Shown in pieces: positions 61,904 through 64,000 of a stretch of DNA of 64,000 bases. Position 1 is the first letter of the stretch. Every line of letters begins with the position of its first letter. The notes beneath the pieces are model-generated. The model ran no database searches, had not been told where the DNA came from, and worked only from the letters and a program-made list of their open reading frames with translations. The DNA is from DASYPQ01 sp046155895. GTDB lineage: Bacteria; Planctomycetota; UBA1135; GCA-002686595. The stretch covers positions 1-64,000 of the forward strand of contig JBJXFB010000032.1 in the NCBI GenBank assembly GCA_046155895.1, written 5' to 3'. Made by a program: the position numbers and the translations under genes.

Positions 61904-63097
61904 ATGAACGAAGACGTCCATACTTTCCCGCTCTGCGGTCGCGCCGCCAAGGAGGCCCGGGAGGCGCGCGATCTCGCGCCGTGGGCGTCGTTCAGCGCGC
62001 GGTCCAAGGGCCGGAAGCATCCTGAAGCCGAGGACGAGCTCCGCACGAGCTTCGAGCGCGACCGCGACCGCATCGTGCACTGCACCGCCTTCCGGCGGCT
62101 CATGTACAAGTCGCAGGTCTTCGCCAATTGGGAGGGCGACCAGTACCGCACGCGCCTCTCCCACAGCCTCGAGGTCTGCCAGGTCGCGCGGAGCGTCGGG
62201 AACGCGCTCGGGCTGAACGAAGCGCTCTGCGAGGCCCTCGCTCTCGCCCACGACATCGGACACCCGCCCTTCGGGCACCGCGGCGAAGTCGTCCTCGACG
62301 AGATGATGAAGGAGCACGGCGGATTCCGGCACAACGCGCAGGTCCTGCGCGTCGTCGACGTGCTCGAGAGGCGCAGCCCGGACTACCCGGGCCTGAACCT
62401 CACGCGCGAGGTCCGCGAGTCGCTCCTGAAGCACGAGACGAAGGAGGCCTGGCCGGAGGAGTTCGAGCCTCGCCCCCGGCACCCGCGGCTCGAGGCCCAG
62501 GTCGTCGACCTCGCGGATTCGACCGCCTACGACGTCCACGACATCGAGGATGGGATCTTCGCGGGGATGTTCCTCGAGGAGGATCTCGAGACGGGGTCGG
62601 CCCTCTGGCGCGCGGCCAGGGCCCGAGTCGAGGCGCGTCATCCCGGATTCCTGGCCCAGACCAGCGACGCCAAACTCCGCGTGAAGCGCATCGCGAACGA
62701 GCTGATCAAGTCCTGCATCAACGATCTGATCCGCGCTTCGTCCACCCGGATCCACGAGTCCGGGATCGGGTCGTCCGAGGACGTGGCGGCGTTCCGCACG
62801 ATGCTCGTCGGCCACAGCGAAACCTTGGCCGGCGAGGTGGCCGAGCTCCAGGCCTTCCTCCACCGCCGCTTCTACCGCCATCCGCACCTCGTCGAGATGG
62901 CCGGCCACGCGCGCGCCGTTCTCGTCTCTCTCTTCCACGCCTTCGTCGAGCGCCCCGTGGAGATGTCGCCCTGGTACCGCGAGTGGGCCGACGAGGTCGG
63001 CGTGCACCGCGCCGTCTGCGACTACCTGGCGGGGATGACCGATCGCTTCGCGGAGGAAGAGCGCCACCGGCTCGCGGGCCGGACTGCCTCGCGCTAG
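61904..63097 (+). CDS. dgt: dGTPase-like HD-domain triphosphohydrolase
   Basis: A 397-residue HD-superfamily enzyme that hydrolyses dNTPs to nucleoside and triphosphate. The HD metal site is RLSHSLEV (His87) and ALAHDIGHPPFGH (His116-Asp117), with the third Asp in LADSTAYDVHDIEDG. Other family signatures are RDRIVHCTAFRRLMYKSQVF and LNLTREVRESLLKHE. It is of the medium-length type that lacks the E. coli N-terminal extension. The ATG at 61904 gives MNEDVHTFPL; the longer frame reads through the lipoprotein promoter region. A TAGGCT box lies 22 bases upstream of the ATG. Confidence 0.92.
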   Translation: MNEDVHTFPLCGRAAKEAREARDLAPWASFSARSKGRKHPEAEDELRTSFERDRDRIVHCTAFRRLMYKSQVFANWEGDQYRTRLSHSLEVCQVARSVGNALGLNEALCEALALAHDIGHPPFGHRGEVVLDEMMKEHGGFRHNAQVLRVVDVLERRSPDYPGLNLTREVRESLLKHETKEAWPEEFEPRPRHPRLEAQVVDLADSTAYDVHDIEDGIFAGMFLEEDLETGSALWRAARARVEARHPGFLAQTSDAKLRVKRIANELIKSCINDLIRASSTRIHESGIGSSEDVAAFRTMLVGHSETLAGEVAELQAFLHRRFYRHPHLVEMAGHARAVLVSLFHAFVERPVEMSPWYREWADEVGVHRAVCDYLAGMTDRFAEEERHRLAGRTASR

Positions 63098-63252
63098 TAC
63101 GACTGCTGGATCACGAGGACGAGCAGCCCGATCAGCAAGAGCCCCACCCAGAAGAGCTTCCACACCAGGCGGCGGTTCACGGCCGGGCCCTTCTGCAGAG
63201 CCTCGAACAGGGGTTCGACGTGGCGGTCGCGGGTCCTCTCGTCCGAGCCCAT
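63094..63252 (-). CDS. Small single-helix membrane protein
   Basis: A 52-residue frame with a charged N-terminal half (MGSDERTRDRHVEPLFEALQ) and a C-terminal membrane helix (KLFWVGLLLIGLLVLVIQQSY). It is convergent with the dGTPase-like gene, whose stop it overlaps, and its start region overlaps that of the RNase III gene. A tail-anchored protein is suggested. The coding status is plausible from composition, but there is no family match. Confidence 0.5.
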   Translation of the reverse strand: MGSDERTRDRHVEPLFEALQKGPAVNRRLVWKLFWVGLLLIGLLVLVIQQSY

Positions 63253-63283
63253 GGAGCGCCTCCTTATACTGGATCGCCGATCC

Positions 63284-63940
63284 ATGCCGAACCTGCCGCA
63301 CGAGTTCCAGGACCGCGATCTGCTCGAGCTCGCCCTCACGCACTCTTCGCTCGGCTCCTCGCGGGACAACGAGCGGCTGGAGTTCCTCGGCGACGCCGCC
63401 CTCGACCTGGTCGTCGCGGAGGAGCTGTTTCGCACGCACAAGGATCTGGCCGAAGGCGAGCTGACCGAGCTCAAGGCCTCCGTGGTCTCCCGCAAGACCC
63501 TCGCGGAAGCGGCTGAAGCGCTGGGCCTGGGAGGATCCGCGAGGCTCGGCCAGGGCCTGCGCCAGCGGGCGCTCCCGCGGTCCGTCCTCGCCAACCTCTA
63601 TGAAGCCGTCCTGGGCGCGGTCTACCTCGACGCCGGCCTCGACGGCGCGCGCGCCTTCGTCCTCGCTACCTTGAGCTCGCCGCTACGGTCCGTGCGCGCA
63701 CGCGATCGCGAGCCCAATCCCAAGCAGCGCCTGCAGCAGCTCTGCCAGAGCCGGTTCGGACATCTCCCGGCCTACGTCGTGCTCGAGGATCGCGGGGAGG
63801 CCCACTCCAAGGCGTTCCTGGTCGCCGCGGAGGCCGAAGGCGAGCGTTTTCCGAGCGCCTGGGGCCGGACGCTGAAGGAGGCCGAGAGCTGGGCCGCCCA
63901 CGAAGCGCTCCTCGTGCTCTCGGACCGGGGCCTGGTGTGA
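63284..63940 (+). CDS. rnc: Ribonuclease III
   Basis: A 218-residue double-strand-specific RNase that processes rRNA precursors and structured mRNAs. The catalytic helix is NERLEFLGDAALDLVV (residues 29-44), the second acidic cluster YEAVLGAVYLDAG follows near residue 108, and a double-stranded RNA-binding domain occupies about 146-215 (NPKQRLQQLCQSRFG, GRTLKEAESWAAHEALLVL). ATG at 63284 is preferred: TATACT at 63265-63270 lies inside the alternative longer frame from 63251. The stop overlaps the start of the next gene by GTGA. Confidence 0.92.
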   Translation: MPNLPHEFQDRDLLELALTHSSLGSSRDNERLEFLGDAALDLVVAEELFRTHKDLAEGELTELKASVVSRKTLAEAAEALGLGGSARLGQGLRQRALPRSVLANLYEAVLGAVYLDAGLDGARAFVLATLSSPLRSVRARDREPNPKQRLQQLCQSRFGHLPAYVVLEDRGEAHSKAFLVAAEAEGERFPSAWGRTLKEAESWAAHEALLVLSDRGLV

Positions 63941-64000
63941 CGAATCGGGGGGAGGTCGAGGGAGGGTCGGGCGGGACGATCCTCGACGCGACCGAGCTCG
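63937..64000 (+). CDS. Start of a further gene (partial, unidentified)
   Basis: A GTG at 63937 overlaps the RNase III stop as GTGA, the arrangement used at many junctions in this window. The 21 visible codons read MTNRGEVEGGSGGTILDATE and run off the edge. No function can be assigned. Confidence 0.35.
   Translation, partial: MTNRGEVEGGSGGTILDATEL

Overview
The window is 64 kb of strongly GC-rich, densely coding bacterial chromosome with no rRNA, transposase, integrase, phage gene or CRISPR array. Predicted lipoproteins, a periplasmic S46 peptidase, SulP and APC carriers and large secreted proteins point to a Gram-negative-type cell. Paired Cys-rich secreted proteins, an isolated tRNA-Ile(CAU), HDOD-receiver-GGDEF regulators and a divergent sigma factor would fit Planctomycetota or another deep-branching GC-rich phylum. 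That placement is an impression, since no phylogenetic marker was compared.

Layout. 1-5.2 kb (minus): a catabolic run of SDR, RidA, enoyl-CoA hydratase, acyl-CoA dehydrogenase, 2Fe-2S ferredoxin, kynureninase-like enzyme and a dienelactone hydrolase cut by the window edge. 5.3-12.3 kb: a metalloprotease-like lipoprotein, an old-yellow-enzyme homologue, two secreted unknowns, an aldo/keto reductase and a SulP carrier. 12.3-17.7 kb: a membrane-anchored unknown, undecaprenyl diphosphate synthase with an odd Asn/Gly/Ala insertion, a winged-helix regulator with its membrane partner, CstA and a dicarboxylate symporter. 17.7-25 kb (minus): a tandem pair of very similar Cys-rich secreted proteins, a small protein built of two 39-residue six-Cys repeats, and an APC permease-TerC-universal stress protein operon behind tRNA-Ile2. 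25-37.6 kb: M14, M20 and S46 peptidases around a signalling block of an Hpt protein and two HDOD-receiver-GGDEF proteins. 37.7-43.2 kb (minus): an Asp-box protein, a small secreted protein, a CNNM/CorC-type protein, LipB and dihydrolipoyl dehydrogenase. 43.3-48.8 kb: a zinc-ribbon membrane protein, a HigBA-like toxin-antitoxin pair and an Lhr-type helicase. 48.8-56 kb (minus): 2-oxoacid dehydrogenase E1 alpha (two copies), E1 beta and E2, a solitary DNA methyltransferase, and LipA. 56-64 kb: an acyltransferase/AMP-binding fusion, a sigma-70 factor, an acyl-CoA dehydrogenase, a methyltransferase, a lipoprotein, a dGTPase-like HD protein and RNase III.

How the genes work together. LipA and LipB make lipoyl groups for the E2 subunit, which E1 alpha/beta and LpdA use to oxidise 2-oxo acids (probably branched-chain) to acyl-CoA. 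The two acyl-CoA dehydrogenases, hydratase and SDR could carry such acyl-CoAs onward. Peptidases and amino acid or peptide uptake (CstA, symporter) suggest growth on protein. Genes are packed tightly, and eleven junctions are 4-base stop/start overlaps (ATGA, GTGA or TTGA), so translational coupling is the rule.

The most unusual parts are the duplicated Cys-rich secreted gene with its duplicated promoter and a vestige of the neighbouring repeat-protein gene, the six-Cys repeat protein itself, the truncated acyltransferase/AMP-binding fusion, the insertion in the isoprenyl transferase, and two starts that look leaderless.
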